DNA of 64,000 nt from Pseudofrankia inefficax (GTDB lineage: Bacteria; Actinomycetota; Actinomycetes; Frankiales; Frankiaceae). A program made the position numbers and the translations under genes. Under the pieces are notes generated by a model that worked only from the letters and a program-made list of their open reading frames with translations, had not been told where the DNA came from and did no database searches. The stretch lies in NCBI RefSeq assembly GCF_000166135.1, contig NC_014666.1, positions 4,712,001 through 4,776,000 on the forward strand, in the 5' to 3' direction. Positions 49,621-58,565 of this stretch are shown here, piece by piece (the first letter of the stretch is position 1; each line of letters starts with the position of its first letter).

Positions 49621-49651
49621 CGCGCGGCCGTGGTCATCGCAGGAAGGCAGC

Positions 49652-51718
49652 TCATCGTAGGAAGGCCGCGGCCACGCCCGAGTCGACCGGGAGGTGGACC
49701 CCCGTCGTGCGGGTCAGGTCGCCGCCGACGAGGGCGAAGACCGCCGCGGCGACGTGCTCGGGCAGCACCTCGCGGCCCAGCAGCGTGCGCTTGGCGTAGA
49801 ACGCCCCGAGCTCCGACTCGTCGACGCCGTACACCGCCGCCCGCTTCGCGCCCCAGCCGCCGGCGAAGATGCCCGACCCACGGACCACGCCGTCGGGGTT
49901 GATCCCGTTGACGCGGATCCCGTGCTTGCCGAGCTCCGCGGCCAGCAGCCGGACCTGGTGGGCCTGGTCGGCCTTGGCCGAGCCGTAGGCGACGTTGTCG
50001 GGGCCGGCGAAGACGCTGTTCTTGCTGGCGATGTAGACGAGGTCGCCGCCGAGGCCCTGCTCGACCATCAGCCGGGCCGCCTCGCGGGCGACGAGGAAGC
50101 TGCCCTTGGCCATGACGTCGTGCTGCAGGTCCCAGTCGCGTTCGGACGTCTCCAGCAGCGGCTTCGAGATCGACAGGCCGGCGTTGTTGACGACGAGGTC
50201 GACGCCGCCGAAGGCCAGCGCGGCCTCCGCGAACGCGGCCGCGACCGCGCCGGGCACGGAGACGTCCGCGCTGACCCCGACGGCCCGGTCGGGGCCGCCG
50301 ATCTCGGCGGCGACGGCCGCCGCCTTATCGAGGTCCAGGTCGGCGACGACGACGCAGGCGCCCTCGGCCGCCAGCCGCAGCGCGATCGCGCGCCCGATGC
50401 CGCTCGCGGCGCCGGTGACCAGCGCGACCCGGGTGGCCAGCGGCTTCGGCGCCGGCATCCGGCGCAGCTTGGCCTCCTCCAGCGCCCAGTACTCGATGCG
50501 GAACTTCTCCGCCTCGTCGATCGGGGCGTACGTCGAGACGGCCTCGGCGCCGCGCATCACGTTGATGGCGTTGACGTAGAACTCGCCGGCGACCCGGGCG
50601 GTCTGCTTGTCGCGGCCGAAGCTGAACATGCCGACGCCGGGCACGAGGACGATCGCCGGGTCGGCGCCGCGCATCGCCGGCGAGTCCGGGGCCGCGTGAC
50701 GCTCGTAGTAGGCCCGGTACTCGTCCCGGTAGGCGGCGTGCAGCTCGCGCAGCCGGGCGGTGACCTCGTCCAGCGGCGCGGCCGGCGGCAGATCCAGGAC
50801 CAGCGGCCGGACCTTGGTGCGCAGGAAGTGGTCCGGGCAGGACGTGCCCAGCGCGGCGAGGCGCGGGTGCTCGGTCCCGGCGAGGAAGTCCAGGACGACG
50901 TCCGCGTCGGTGAAGTGGCCGACCTGCGGGTTGTCCGTCGAGGCCAGGCCGCGCACCAGCGGCGCGAGCGCGGCGGCGCGGGCGCGGCGCTCGTCCGTCG
51001 GCAGCGGCGCGAAGGCGGGCAGCGCCGGCCCGAACGGCTCGGCCTTGCCGCGCTCGGCCAGGAACGCCTCGGCCGTGCGGATGATCTCCAGCGAGTGGGC
51101 CTCGCAGGACTCGCTGGTGTCGCCCCAGGCGGTGATGCCGTGGCCGCCCAGGATGCAGCCGATCGCCTGCGGGTTGGCCTCCTTGACCGCCGCGATGTCC
51201 AGGCCGAGCTGGAAGCCGGGCCGGCGCCAGGGCACCCAGACGACGCGGTTGCCGAAGCACTCCTTGGTCAGCGCCTCGCCGTCGGCCGCGGTCGCCAGCG
51301 CGATCCCGGAGTCCGGGTGCAGGTGGTCGACGTGGCTGGCCTCGACCAGGCCGTGCATCGCGGTGTCGATCGACGGCGCGGCTCCGCCGAGGCCGTGGCG
51401 GCAGAAGTCGAACGCGGCCACCATCTCGTCCTCGTGCTCGACGCCCCGGTAGACCCCGGGCAGGGCCCGCAGCCGGTCGAGGCGCAGGACGGCGAGGCCT
51501 GCCTCGGTGAGGGTGCCGAGGTCGCCGCCGGAGCCCTTGACCCACAGCACGTCGATCGGCTGGTCGGTCACCGGGTCGGTCAGCGCGCCCTTGGCGGAGG
51601 TGTTGCCGCCGGCGTAGTTGGTGTTGCGGGGGTCGGAGCCGAGCCGGTGCGACCGCGCGACGAGCTCGGCTGGCGTGTCGGCGGCTGGCGTCTCGGCGGC
51701 TGGCGTGTTGGCGGTCAT
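49652..51718 (-). CDS. rhaD: Bifunctional L-rhamnulose-1-phosphate aldolase / L-lactaldehyde dehydrogenase
   Basis: 688 residues, the fused RhaE-RhaW type. N-terminal class II aldolase domain (about residues 15-420): GGNTSAKG (substrate phosphate loop), VDHLHPDSGIALA (zinc His pair) and GGHGITAWG. C-terminal SDR domain (about 430-685): TGAASGIGRAIA, NNAGLSISKP, YGSAK (catalytic Tyr/Lys). It splits rhamnulose 1-phosphate into DHAP and L-lactaldehyde and oxidises the latter to L-lactate. The start ATG overlaps the stop of the isomerase gene (ATGA). A short TPAAETPAADTPAE repeat marks the N-terminus. Confidence 0.94.
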   Translation of the reverse strand: MTANTPAAETPAADTPAELVARSHRLGSDPRNTNYAGGNTSAKGALTDPVTDQPIDVLWVKGSGGDLGTLTEAGLAVLRLDRLRALPGVYRGVEHEDEMVAAFDFCRHGLGGAAPSIDTAMHGLVEASHVDHLHPDSGIALATAADGEALTKECFGNRVVWVPWRRPGFQLGLDIAAVKEANPQAIGCILGGHGITAWGDTSESCEAHSLEIIRTAEAFLAERGKAEPFGPALPAFAPLPTDERRARAAALAPLVRGLASTDNPQVGHFTDADVVLDFLAGTEHPRLAALGTSCPDHFLRTKVRPLVLDLPPAAPLDEVTARLRELHAAYRDEYRAYYERHAAPDSPAMRGADPAIVLVPGVGMFSFGRDKQTARVAGEFYVNAINVMRGAEAVSTYAPIDEAEKFRIEYWALEEAKLRRMPAPKPLATRVALVTGAASGIGRAIALRLAAEGACVVVADLDLDKAAAVAAEIGGPDRAVGVSADVSVPGAVAAAFAEAALAFGGVDLVVNNAGLSISKPLLETSERDWDLQHDVMAKGSFLVAREAARLMVEQGLGGDLVYIASKNSVFAGPDNVAYGSAKADQAHQVRLLAAELGKHGIRVNGINPDGVVRGSGIFAGGWGAKRAAVYGVDESELGAFYAKRTLLGREVLPEHVAAAVFALVGGDLTRTTGVHLPVDSGVAAAFLR

Positions 51719-52881
51719 GCGCCCCACCCGGCCTGCTGGCCGCCGGTCCGGTCGGCGACGATCCGCTCGGCGTAGCCGGAACGGGCGTACGCGCCCATCG
51801 GATCGGGATCGAGCCCTTGTGACTGCCGCAGCTCGGCGAGCAGCGGCCGGACGTCGGTGTTGTAGGCGTCCATCAGGACGGCGTTCGCGCCGAGGATGTC
51901 ACCGGCGCGCTGCGCGGCCCCCAGCGCGTCGACGTCGACGAGCAGGGCCTTCGCCGTCGCCTCCTGGACGTTCATCACCGAGCGGATCTGCCCGGGGATC
52001 TTGGGCTCGATGTTGTGGCACTGGTCGAGCATGAAGGTGATCTCCGAGCTTGCGGCCAGGCCGCCGGCGGCGGTCACCTCGAACAGGATGCGGAACAGCT
52101 GGAACGGGTCGGCGGCACCGACGATGAGGTCGTCGTCGGCGTAGAACCGCGAGTTGAAGTCGAAAGCGCCGAGCTTCCCGGCCCGCTGCAGCACCGCGAC
52201 GATGAACTCGATGTTCGTGCCCGGCGCGTGGTGGCCGGTGTCGACGCAGACCTTGGCCTTCTCACCGAGGGTGAGGCAGTGGGCGTAGGCGGTGCCCCAG
52301 TCCGGCACGTCCATCGTGTAGAAGGCCGGCTCGAACAGCTTGTACTCCAGGATCAGCCGCTGCGACGCGCCGAGCCGGGCGTAGACGGCGGCCAGCGCCT
52401 CGGCCAGCCGGTCCTGCCGGGCCCGGATGTCGTCCTGGCCGGGGTAGTTGGTGCCGTCGGAGAACCAGAGCTTCAGGTCGCGCGAGCCGGTCTGGTCCAT
52501 CACGTCGACGCAGGCCAGCAGGTGGTCGAGGGCCTTGCGGCGTACCCGGGGGTCCGGGTTGGTGACGCTGCCGAGCTTGTAGTCGTCGTCCTGGAAGACG
52601 TTGGCGTTGACGGTCCCGAGGGAGATCCCCGCGTCGCTGGCGGCCTGGCCGAGCTTGGCCCAGTCCTCGACGGAGTCCCACGGGATGTGCAGGGCGATGC
52701 TCGGCGCGACGCCGGTGAAGGCGTGCACCTGGCCGGCGTCGGCGACCTTCTCGAACGGGTCGCGCGGAACGCCCGGCTGGGTGAAGACCTTGAACCTCGT
52801 CCCCGAGTTGCCGAAGGCCCAGGACGGCAGCTCGATCCGCTGCTGCGCCAGGGCCGTCGTGACGGCCTGTCGATCGACCAT
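51715..52881 (-). CDS. rhaI: L-rhamnose isomerase, RhaI type
   Basis: 388-residue TIM-barrel metal-dependent isomerase converting L-rhamnose to L-rhamnulose. Metal-site segments: LILEYKLFEPAF (Glu), VCVDTGHHAPGTN (Asp/His) and FDFNSRFYADDDL (Asp). It belongs to the Pseudomonas stutzeri-like RhaI group rather than the E. coli RhaA group. ATG 52881 is chosen; an upstream in-frame codon at 52899 lacks a ribosome site. The downstream aldolase start overlaps its stop by 4 bp. Confidence 0.93.
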   Translation of the reverse strand: MVDRQAVTTALAQQRIELPSWAFGNSGTRFKVFTQPGVPRDPFEKVADAGQVHAFTGVAPSIALHIPWDSVEDWAKLGQAASDAGISLGTVNANVFQDDDYKLGSVTNPDPRVRRKALDHLLACVDVMDQTGSRDLKLWFSDGTNYPGQDDIRARQDRLAEALAAVYARLGASQRLILEYKLFEPAFYTMDVPDWGTAYAHCLTLGEKAKVCVDTGHHAPGTNIEFIVAVLQRAGKLGAFDFNSRFYADDDLIVGAADPFQLFRILFEVTAAGGLAASSEITFMLDQCHNIEPKIPGQIRSVMNVQEATAKALLVDVDALGAAQRAGDILGANAVLMDAYNTDVRPLLAELRQSQGLDPDPMGAYARSGYAERIVADRTGGQQAGWGA

Positions 52882-52941
52882 TACGGACCTGCTCTCCAAA
52901 CTTTGACGTGACGTGTGACGCGCGGGGGTCGTGGGTGGGGA

Positions 52942-54399
52942 CTAGCCCGGCCCCACCTCCACGACGCCGATCCCGAGCAGGTCCGCGGCCGCCCGCACCC
53001 TGGCGCCGAGATGGCCGACGCACAGCGCCCAGTGGTGCGAGATCCCGGTGGCGCTCCAGGCGTCGGTCCACCCCCCCGGGTCCCGGCCGAAGTCGACCCG
53101 GGAGGTCGTGTTGCCGATCTGGAGCAGCGGGCCGGGCACGGTGCGGCCCTCGGAGATGACGAACCGCAGCTCGCCGCCCGGCAGCTGCGCGAGGCCGAGC
53201 AGGGTGACCGGGCCGTGCCGGACGTCGAACTCGACGGAGACGCCCCAGCCGCGCTTGCCGTGGAACGTGCCGAGGCCGCGCAGCATGGGCCTGCTCTCGC
53301 TGACCGCCAGGTGGGCCGGGCCGTCGTGGCCCATCTCGACGACGCCGGCCTCGAAGTCGAGCGCCTGCAGCTCGGTGAACGAGCCGCCGCCGCCGAGCCG
53401 GTCGGCGACGAGCATCGCGATCGAGGTCCGCAGCTCGTACTCACCGGTCGCCGGGACGCCCCGGGCGGTCAGCAGCGACGCACCGAGGATCATCCCGGCG
53501 CCGAGCCGCTCGTGCTGCTCGCCGTCGAGGCCTCGGTGGTAGTAGGCGAGGCTGTCGAGCCCGAAGTCCTCGACGAGCCGGTCGAGCCCGACGGAGACGC
53601 GGGCGGCCCACTCGAAGTCGTCGTCCACCACGCTCCGGTCGATCTCGAAGATCTCCCGGGCCAGGGCCATCCGCGCGCCGGCCTCGGCGTCCGTCACGCT
53701 GGCGACCCTGACCCGCAGGTCGTCGAACTCCAGGACCTCGATGTGGCCGCCGAGCTTGCCGGACAGCAGCGCGAGGTCGGCGGAGACGTCGAGCATCCCC
53801 GGGTAGAGGTGGCCCATCAGTCCGTGGCGGCCGTGGCGCAGCGCCCCGCGCACGCCGGCGGCCTCGACCCAGCGGCCGATCTTCGCCCAGGCCCGCTCGT
53901 CGTCCAGGTAGCCGGAGACCGAGCGGAACGGGACCCCGGCGCGGGCGAAGGCGTTCGCCATCTCGGGCAGCGGGCAGGCGCCGCAGTAGGCCAGCCACTG
54001 TCCGGTGTCGAAGCTGGCGTGGTCCATCTTCGCCGTCGGCTGCAGGTTGATCAGCAGCATCGGGGCGCCGGCCCGCTGCGCGATCGGCACCAGCATCGAG
54101 GCCGTCATGTAGGTGGTGAGGAAGCCGACGATCAGGTCGCAGCCCGCGGCGCGCAGCTGCTCGGCGGCGCGCGCGCCGTCGGTGGCGTCGGAGATGAAGC
54201 CGACGTCGACGACCTCGCAGTCCATTCCGCGCATCCGGGCGCTGACCCGGTCGGCGGACCGGCGCCGCGTCGGCAGCAGGTCCGGGAACTGCGGCCAGTA
54301 GGCCCCGAGGCCACCCGCGACGAGACCGACCAGAGGACGCCGGCCCCGAACCCGGTCCAGCTCGGGCATCGACGTGAGAAACGCGCCCGCTGTCGTCAT
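52942..54399 (-). CDS. L-fucose/L-arabinose isomerase-fold protein
   Basis: 485 residues, a second ketol isomerase-like protein beside RhaI. It shows the FucI/AraA three-domain pattern: VGLVAGGLGAYWPQFPDLLP at the start (about residues 24-43), CDLIVGFLTTYMTASMLVPI (about 92-111), PTAKMDHASFDTGQWLAYCG, and the C-terminal THH-like GISHHWALCVGHLGARV. The metal Glu/Asp residues were not assigned with certainty. It may isomerise L-fucose, 6-deoxyhexoses or pentoses. GGAG stands 6 nt before ATG 54399. A 60-bp gap separates it from rhaI. Confidence 0.8.
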   Translation of the reverse strand: MTTAGAFLTSMPELDRVRGRRPLVGLVAGGLGAYWPQFPDLLPTRRRSADRVSARMRGMDCEVVDVGFISDATDGARAAEQLRAAGCDLIVGFLTTYMTASMLVPIAQRAGAPMLLINLQPTAKMDHASFDTGQWLAYCGACPLPEMANAFARAGVPFRSVSGYLDDERAWAKIGRWVEAAGVRGALRHGRHGLMGHLYPGMLDVSADLALLSGKLGGHIEVLEFDDLRVRVASVTDAEAGARMALAREIFEIDRSVVDDDFEWAARVSVGLDRLVEDFGLDSLAYYHRGLDGEQHERLGAGMILGASLLTARGVPATGEYELRTSIAMLVADRLGGGGSFTELQALDFEAGVVEMGHDGPAHLAVSESRPMLRGLGTFHGKRGWGVSVEFDVRHGPVTLLGLAQLPGGELRFVISEGRTVPGPLLQIGNTTSRVDFGRDPGGWTDAWSATGISHHWALCVGHLGARVRAAADLLGIGVVEVGPG

Positions 54400-54418
54400 C
54401 GAAGTCTCCGTTCCGCTA

Positions 54419-54540
54419 GGCCTTGATCGCCGTTTTGGCCTGAGACCGCCCGGGCCCGACGCCGCCCGGCCCGACGCAGCTGAGGCCTGAGACCGCGCGG
54501 GCCCGACGCCGCCCGGGCCTGAGGCCGCCGGACCCTCTCC
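54419..54540. repeat. Half copy of the dispersed repeat followed by a tandem duplication
   Basis: CCTTGATCGCCGTTTTGGCC (54421-54440) is a left arm without its partner. Then TGAGACCGCCCGGGCCCGAC and a near-identical block about 47 bp later form a degenerate tandem repeat up to 54540. It lies inside the rhamnose gene run. Confidence 0.6.
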
Positions 54541-54582
54541 CGTGGATCTTGGTGTCCCCATGGCGGCCCACCACCTCCGTGC

Positions 54583-54661
54583 CTTGATCGCCGTTTTGGC
54601 CCTCGGGTGGTCGCGAGGCAGTTCCGATCACAGCCACGCGAGGGCCGAAACGGCGATCACT
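54583..54661. repeat. Dispersed inverted repeat, copy H
   Basis: Left arm TTGATCGCCGTTTTGGCCCT then CGGGTGGTCGCGA; right arm CACGCGAGGGCCGAAACGGC then GATCA. It lies in the 319-bp gap between the mutarotase stop and the fucose-isomerase-like start, within a co-directional gene run, and could cause partial termination or stabilise the upstream mRNA. Confidence 0.85.
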
Positions 54662-54718
54662 GGCACCGGGGTGGTGGTGGTTCGCCGCGGGGGCGCCGGG
54701 ATTCATGGGATGCGCCTT

Positions 54719-55069
54719 TTAGTGCGCAGCGTTTGTGGCCGCGAGCTGGCCGTCGAGGTTGAAGATCTCGTCGAGCAGCTCGAAGCCCTCGTCCGGACGC
54801 TGGCCGTCCAGCCCGACGAAGAACCGGCCCATCTCGGCCTGCCACCGGGCGTTGACGGCCGTGGTGGCCATCGCGGCCTGCGCGGCCGCGAGGTCTTCGG
54901 CCTCGACGTAGCCGACGACCAGCCCGTCCGGCCGGGCGAACAGCGAGTAGTTGTGCCAGCCGGCGTCGGCGAGGGCGCGCAGCATCTCGGGCCAGACGGC
55001 CGCATGGCGGGCCCGGTACTCGTCGAGCAGTTCCGGGCGGACGGTCAGCAGAAAGCAGTAGCGGTTCAT
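54719..55069 (-). CDS. rhaM: L-rhamnose mutarotase
   Basis: 116 residues; interconverts alpha and beta anomers of L-rhamnose. RhaM/RhaU (COG3254) pattern: MNRYCFLLTVRPELLDEYRA, HAAVWPEMLRALADAGWHNY (active-site His/Tyr), FARPDGLVVGYVEAED, and MGRFFVGLDG. ATG 55069 is chosen. Unusually for this window it ends in TAA. It follows the sugar-binding protein gene by 256 bp. Confidence 0.93.
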   Translation of the reverse strand: MNRYCFLLTVRPELLDEYRARHAAVWPEMLRALADAGWHNYSLFARPDGLVVGYVEAEDLAAAQAAMATTAVNARWQAEMGRFFVGLDGQRPDEGFELLDEIFNLDGQLAATNAAH

Positions 55070-55255
55070 GGCTGGACCTGCTCCATTTACGCCTCTCCCT
55101 GTTCGGGCCAGTCCCAGGCCGGGGCGGCAGGGGGAAAAGGTTCGCCCGCCGCCCGCTGGATGGTCCGGTGGGTGCCCGTCTTCCCGGGACAGGCACCCAC
55201 CGGAGGTCAGGCGGGATTTCCGCGATCGCGACCGGCTGAGTTCAGGGCCGGGCCA

Positions 55256-55332
55256 CACTCAAAATCCGGCCACGCTCAGAATCCGGCCCGGCCAGAATCC
55301 GGCCGCGATCAGAATTCGACCGGGCTCAGAAC
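55256..55332. repeat. Degenerate tandem repeat (about 16 bp, 5 units)
   Basis: Units of the type CTCAGAATCCGGCC(CG) recur five times with base changes, running into the stop codon and last codons of the sugar-binding protein gene (stop at 55326). Probably slippage-generated. Confidence 0.65.
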
Positions 55333-56402
55333 TTGAACTGGTCGATGTTGGTCGAGTCGAACACCGTGGGCGGGCCGAGCACGACCGACGGGCCGTTGCT
55401 CCCGCTGCCGGCGAGCACCTTGTACGAGCCGAGCGTGCCGGCCGTGAAGGACGAGCCCGCGTCGAGCGTGGCAGTGCCCGAGGCCAGCGAGGCGGCGGCG
55501 TAGCCGGCCAGGTAGCCGAGGTTCGACGGGTTCCACAGCTCGAACTGCTTGACCGTGCCGTCCTTGACATAGGAGCGCATCTCCGACGGCAGCCCGAGAC
55601 CGGTCAGGGTGACCTTGGACGCCACGTCCTTGTGGGTCGAGAGGTACTGGGCCGCGGTCGAGATGCCGACGGTGGTCGGCGAGATGATGCCCTTGAGGTC
55701 CGGGTAGGCCGAGAGCAGGCCCTGCAGCACCGTCAGCGAGGTGGCCGGGTCGTCGTTGCCGTAGACCGTGGAGACCAGCTTCATGTTCGGGTACTTGGCG
55801 AGCTGCTGCTTCATGTAGCCGATCCAGGCGTTCTGGTTCGTCGCGCTGGCGGCGGCCGAGAGGATCGCGATCTGGCCGGTGCTGTTGATCTCCTTGGCGA
55901 GCAGGTCGACCTCGGACGTGCCGATGGTCTGGGTGTCCGCCTGGTTGATGAACAGGTGCGCCGGGCTGTTGCCGCAGCTGATGTCCGAGTCGAACGCGAT
56001 GATCTTGATCTTGGCGGCCGCGGCCTGGTTCAGCGACGGGCACAGCGCGGACGGGTCGTTGCCGGCGATGACGATCGCGTCGGCGTGCGCCTGGATCGCC
56101 GCCTGGATCGACGGGATCTGCGCGGCCGCGGTGTCGGAGGTGCCGCTGCTGACGACGACCTTCCCGCCGAGCTCGGACAGCGCCTTCTGGCCGCCCTGGT
56201 CGGCGAGCACCTCGTACGGGTTCTGGGTGTCCTTCGGGATGAAGTAGACCGTGAGGCCCTTCTTGATCCCACCGGAGGACGAGCCGCCCGAGGAGGCAGC
56301 GGTACCGCCCGAGGACGACCCACAGGCCGCTAACACCGTTCCGAGCGTCGCCACCGTGATGGCGACGGTCGTTCTCCTTCGTGCTGACGAGATTCCGAGC
56401 AT
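55326..56402 (-). CDS. rhaS: Rhamnose ABC transporter substrate-binding protein
   Basis: 358 residues, CUT2-type (Peripla_BP_4) sugar-binding lipoprotein. The lipobox is LAACG (about residues 23-27) after a basic N-terminus (MLGISSARRRTTV). The mature domain starts TVYFIPKDTQNPYEVLADQG, typical of RhaS, and has IVIAGNDPSALCPSLNQAAA and AFDSDISCGN. It lies 84 bp after the permease gene and belongs to the same run. It binds extracellular rhamnose (or a close deoxysugar) for import. Confidence 0.92.
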   Translation of the reverse strand: MLGISSARRRTTVAITVATLGTVLAACGSSSGGTAASSGGSSSGGIKKGLTVYFIPKDTQNPYEVLADQGGQKALSELGGKVVVSSGTSDTAAAQIPSIQAAIQAHADAIVIAGNDPSALCPSLNQAAAAKIKIIAFDSDISCGNSPAHLFINQADTQTIGTSEVDLLAKEINSTGQIAILSAAASATNQNAWIGYMKQQLAKYPNMKLVSTVYGNDDPATSLTVLQGLLSAYPDLKGIISPTTVGISTAAQYLSTHKDVASKVTLTGLGLPSEMRSYVKDGTVKQFELWNPSNLGYLAGYAAASLASGTATLDAGSSFTAGTLGSYKVLAGSGSNGPSVVLGPPTVFDSTNIDQFKF

Positions 56403-56485
56403 GGTGAACGTCCCTTTCAGTGATGAGCTACCGGCGCAGGCCCGCGCCGTGAGGAAAGGAGGAAGGACTGGGGAGTCGGGTGCGC

Positions 56486-57526
56486 CTACGCCCGGGGTCT
56501 TGTGCGGCTGACGAGGCGGCCGGCGATCCGGGACAGGTTCGGCACGACGACGCTGGCCAGCAGCAGGAGGCCGACGACGATCTTCTGGACCTCGGGCTGC
56601 ACGCCCATCTGGGTGAGGGCCTGCAGCAGCGCGCCGAAGGTGACGGCCGACAGCGCGACGCCGAGCACGGTGCCCTTGCCCCCGAAGATCGACACCCCGC
56701 CGAACAGGACGACCGCGACGACGTCCAGCTCGAGGCCGGTGCCGGCGTCGTAGCTGGCCGAGGAGTTCTTCAGCGTGAAGAGGATGCCGGCCAGCGCGCA
56801 CACCAGCCCGGACAGGACGTAGAGGCCGAACGTGATCTGGTTGACCCGGACGCCGGAGAACCGGGCGGCCTCGGGCTGGGTGCCGATCGCGACGATGCGC
56901 CGGCCCAGCGGGGTCGCGTGCAGCACGACGCCCGTGATGATGGCGAGCCCCAGGAAGATCGCCGCCGAGTAGGAGATCTCGGTCCCCGGGATCGGGACGA
57001 CGCCGATCTTCGTCAGCGAGATCGGGAACCCGGTGATGATCCTTGGCGCCAGGACGATCTCGGCGATGCCGCGGAACAGGGTCAGCGTCCCGATCGTGAC
57101 CGCGATCGACGGCAGCCCGACGACCGCGATGAGGAAGCCGTTCAGGGCCCCGCCGAGCGCGCCCACCAGCAGCGCGATCGCCATGGCGAGCCAGATCGAC
57201 AGGCCGGCGTGGAACAGGTCACCGGTCACCGTCCCGGCCAGGCCGAGCATCGACGCGACCGACAGGTCGATGTTGCCGGTCATGATGATGAGCAGGAGCG
57301 GGAGCGCCATGATGGCGACCTCGCCCTCGTTCGTCCCGATGAAGAAGAAGTTCGAGCCGTTCAGGAAGCTCGACGAGTGCGCCGTCCCCATCGCGAAGAC
57401 GCCGATCAGCAGGACGACGAGCGCGCTCTCCCACCGCAGCGCCCCGCGCCACAGCGGGCGGGACCCGTTGTCGCCGGCCGGGCGGGTCGGCGTGGCCTCG
57501 GGCCGGATGGCGATGTCAGACGTCAC
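56486..57526 (-). CDS. rhaQ: Rhamnose ABC transporter permease 2
   Basis: 346 residues, about ten membrane helices, BPD_transp_2 (RbsC-like) family. GNIDLSVASMLGLAGTVTGDL (about residues 85-105) and GVHQITFGLYVLSGLVCALA-type regions are characteristic. The GTG start lies inside the end of the first permease gene (11-bp overlap), indicating coupling. It pairs with the preceding permease to form a heterodimeric channel. Confidence 0.93.
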   Translation of the reverse strand: MTSDIAIRPEATPTRPAGDNGSRPLWRGALRWESALVVLLIGVFAMGTAHSSSFLNGSNFFFIGTNEGEVAIMALPLLLIIMTGNIDLSVASMLGLAGTVTGDLFHAGLSIWLAMAIALLVGALGGALNGFLIAVVGLPSIAVTIGTLTLFRGIAEIVLAPRIITGFPISLTKIGVVPIPGTEISYSAAIFLGLAIITGVVLHATPLGRRIVAIGTQPEAARFSGVRVNQITFGLYVLSGLVCALAGILFTLKNSSASYDAGTGLELDVVAVVLFGGVSIFGGKGTVLGVALSAVTFGALLQALTQMGVQPEVQKIVVGLLLLASVVVPNLSRIAGRLVSRTRPRA

Positions 57527-58565
57527 GTCGAGCTCCCTCGGCCGAGCGCAGGCTTCGCGCGACCCGCAGGCTCAGCCAGCGGTCGAAGGCGATCGCGGCC
57601 AGCAGCAGGGCGCCGGCGATCGCCTGGTTCCAGAACGGCGAGACCTTCGTGGCGACCAGCGCCTGGTTGATGGTGTTGAGCAGCAGCGCCCCGAGCGCCG
57701 CGCCGACGACCGTCCCGCTGCCGCCGAAGATCGCGACCCCGCCGACGACGACCGCGGCGACGACGGTCAGCTCGTAGCCGTTGCCGCCGGTCACGTCGAT
57801 CTGGGCGTGCTGGGCCAGGAACAGGGCCCCGCCGAGACCGGCCAGCGCCCCGCTGACCAGGAACGCGGTGAACACCCGCTTCCCGGCCGGGATGCCGGCG
57901 AGCGCCGCCGCCTCCGGGTTCGAGCCGATCGCGTAGAGGTCGCGGCTGGCCCGGAACGACCGCATCAGGTAGCCGGCGACCGCCACGACGACGATCACGA
58001 TGATCGCGAGCCACGGGATGCCGAGGACGGACTCGTAGCCGACCTTCTGGTACGCCTTCGGGATCGCGGCCGGGTTGATGGTCTTGCCGTTGACGATCAC
58101 GCCGTCGACGCCGCGGACGATGTAGAGCATCGCCAGGGTGACCACCAGGCTCGGTACCCGCGTCGTCGTCGTGACCAGCCCGTTGACGGCGCCGACCAGC
58201 GCTCCGACGGCGATGCCGAGCACGAACCCCAGCACCACCGGGAACCCCGGATGGTGCTTGAAGACCGACCCGACGATGTACGCCGACAGGCCGACGACGG
58301 AGCCGACCGACAGGTCGACGTTCCGGGTGATGATCACGAGCGTCTCGCCGACGCCGAGCAGGGCGATCAGGGCGGCGCCGGTCAGCAGCTGCTGGACGCT
58401 GTTGCCGCTGGCGAAGTGGTGGTTCTTGATCGTGGTCCCGACGAACACCAGCACGATGACCAGGGCGATGCCCAGCTCGCGGGCCCGCAGCAGCGAGGAG
58501 CCCCGGGCGAAGGTGGGCCTGGGTGGGGTCGGCGCCGATGTCTCGGGCGCGGCGAGGGCGGTCAT
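57516..58565 (-). CDS. rhaP: Rhamnose ABC transporter permease 1
   Basis: 349 residues, RbsC-like permease. [20 protein letters not shown] (about residues 78-97) is the family signature, and [22 protein letters not shown] is the coupling-helix region that contacts the ATPase. Its ATG overlaps the ATPase stop by 4 bp, and its 3' end overlaps the second permease by 11 bp. Confidence 0.93.
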   Translation of the reverse strand: MTALAAPETSAPTPPRPTFARGSSLLRARELGIALVIVLVFVGTTIKNHHFASGNSVQQLLTGAALIALLGVGETLVIITRNVDLSVGSVVGLSAYIVGSVFKHHPGFPVVLGFVLGIAVGALVGAVNGLVTTTTRVPSLVVTLAMLYIVRGVDGVIVNGKTINPAAIPKAYQKVGYESVLGIPWLAIIVIVVVAVAGYLMRSFRASRDLYAIGSNPEAAALAGIPAGKRVFTAFLVSGALAGLGGALFLAQHAQIDVTGGNGYELTVVAAVVVGGVAIFGGSGTVVGAALGALLLNTINQALVATKVSPFWNQAIAGALLLAAIAFDRWLSLRVARSLRSAEGARRDV

